This document shows, piece after piece, positions 63,540-64,000 of a DNA stretch of 64,000 nucleotides. The DNA comes from Massilia sp. ST3 (GTDB lineage: Bacteria > Pseudomonadota > Gammaproteobacteria > Burkholderiales > Burkholderiaceae_D), in the NCBI RefSeq assembly GCF_018119405.1, contig NZ_JAGPWC010000007.1:37623-101622 (forward strand). The letters are read 5' to 3'. The notes beneath the pieces were generated by a model that was given only the letters and a program-made list of their open reading frames with translations, had not been told where the DNA came from and did not search any database. The first letter of the stretch is position 1. Each line of letters begins with the position of its first letter. Both the position numbers and the translations under genes were made by a program.

Positions 63540-64000
63540 ATGCAATCTACCCACCGTCCTCCGCTCATGGCGTTTGCGCTGAAATCGCTCACCGCAGCCG
63601 TGGCCAGTGCAGTGTTCCTGTCTTCCGCCGCCACCGCGGCCGGGCTAGGAAAACTGACGGTGCTGTCGGCGCTCGGCCAGCCGCTGCGCGCCGAGATCGA
63701 ACTGACGACCAGCGCGGGCGAAGACCCGGCCAGCATGGCAGTCAAGCTGGCTTCGCCGGACGCCTTCCGCGCCGCGAACATCGAATTCAATCCGGCCCTG
63801 CTGTCGCTGCGCTTCAATGTGGAGCAGCGCGGCGGCCGTCCGGTCATCCGCGTCACCTCGACCCAGCCGCTGAACGAGCCCTTCGTCGACATGCTGCTCG
63901 AGCTGTCCTGGAATAACGGCCGCCTGGTACGCGAATACACCTTCCTGCTGGACCCGGCCGAACTGCGCGCCACCCAGCCGGCCCAGGTGGCCGCCGCGCC
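63540..64000 (+). CDS. fimV: FimV-family pilus assembly/polarity protein (5' part, cut by window end)
   Basis: The visible 153 codons encode a signal peptide (hydrophobic LTAAVASAVFLSSAATAA) and the conserved FimV N-terminal domain: GLGKLTVLSALGQPLRAEI, then the LSLRFNVEQRGGRPVIRVTSTQPLNEPFVDMLLEL block (quoted core RPVIRVTSTQPLNEPF) and REYTFLLDP. FimV organises cell poles and supports type IV pilus function. The asd-fimV order is typical of beta- and gammaproteobacteria. The LysM motif and the C-terminal TPR region lie beyond the window. No stop is reached. Confidence 0.92.
   Translation, partial: MQSTHRPPLMAFALKSLTAAVASAVFLSSAATAAGLGKLTVLSALGQPLRAEIELTTSAGEDPASMAVKLASPDAFRAANIEFNPALLSLRFNVEQRGGRPVIRVTSTQPLNEPFVDMLLELSWNNGRLVREYTFLLDPAELRATQPAQVAAA

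Overview
The window reads as chromosomal DNA of a high-GC betaproteobacterium, most likely Oxalobacteraceae (Massilia/Telluria-like). This is an inference from gene content: BamC next to DapA, a leuC / entericidin / leuD / leuB / asd / fimV block, a PEP-CTERM protein, cyanophycin synthetases, a CheZ-CheA pair and two families of intergenic palindromic repeats. No rRNA, tRNA, CRISPR array or phage module was recognised.

Layout. 1-4352: cold-shock protein, a Na+/H+ antiporter divergent from a ribbon-helix-helix regulator with a perfect palindromic operator, a PHB-depolymerase-family esterase and HtpX. 4373-9632: YciO-type protein, S2P-like peptidase, TrpS, a methyltransferase, DapA, BamC. 9902-16530: Ala-rich lipoprotein, a RoxA-type ribosomal oxygenase with a small partner, SlyD, a secreted protein and MutS. 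16640-18588: a lower-GC island framed by two inverted copies of a ~150 bp MITE-like element. It holds a rhomboid intramembrane protease and, just upstream on the same strand, a 52-residue GTG-start gene with a textbook double-glycine bacteriocin leader. This peptide/protease pair is the most interesting item in the window. 18887-20346: a PEP-CTERM P-domain protein behind a sigma-54 promoter, and a MaoC-like protein. 20383-28264: cyanophycin locus, with cphA, a cphA-like paralogue whose Mur-ligase P-loop has degenerated, and a divergent ABC transporter plus DUF1854 pair.

28431-34400: alpha/beta hydrolase with MarR regulator, a stress-type flavin-binding protein, a GT1 glycosyltransferase and a short UvrA paralogue. 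34669-40812: four-gene signalling operon (CHASE3-GAF hybrid kinase with three receivers, CheR, CheB, receiver-kinase) with ATGA junctions. 41062-43365: ahpC and ahpF behind an OxyR-like site. 44008-51550: recQ followed by the four-gene repair cluster exonuclease, ATP-dependent ligase, Lhr-type helicase and metallophosphoesterase. 51614-55259: glycine-zipper protein, Crp/Fnr regulator, NarL-type response regulator, universal stress protein with an FNR-like box. 55661-58425: cheZ-cheA. 58717-64000: leucine biosynthesis, asd and the start of fimV.

Intergenic space is rich in paired inverted repeats. Family A (GTAGGGTGGACGG core) occurs at three loci; family B (GTCATCCCCGCGAAGGCGGGGACCC type, written here as two abutting arms) occurs at five loci. 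All coordinates and motifs were read by eye; no alignment or database search was run.
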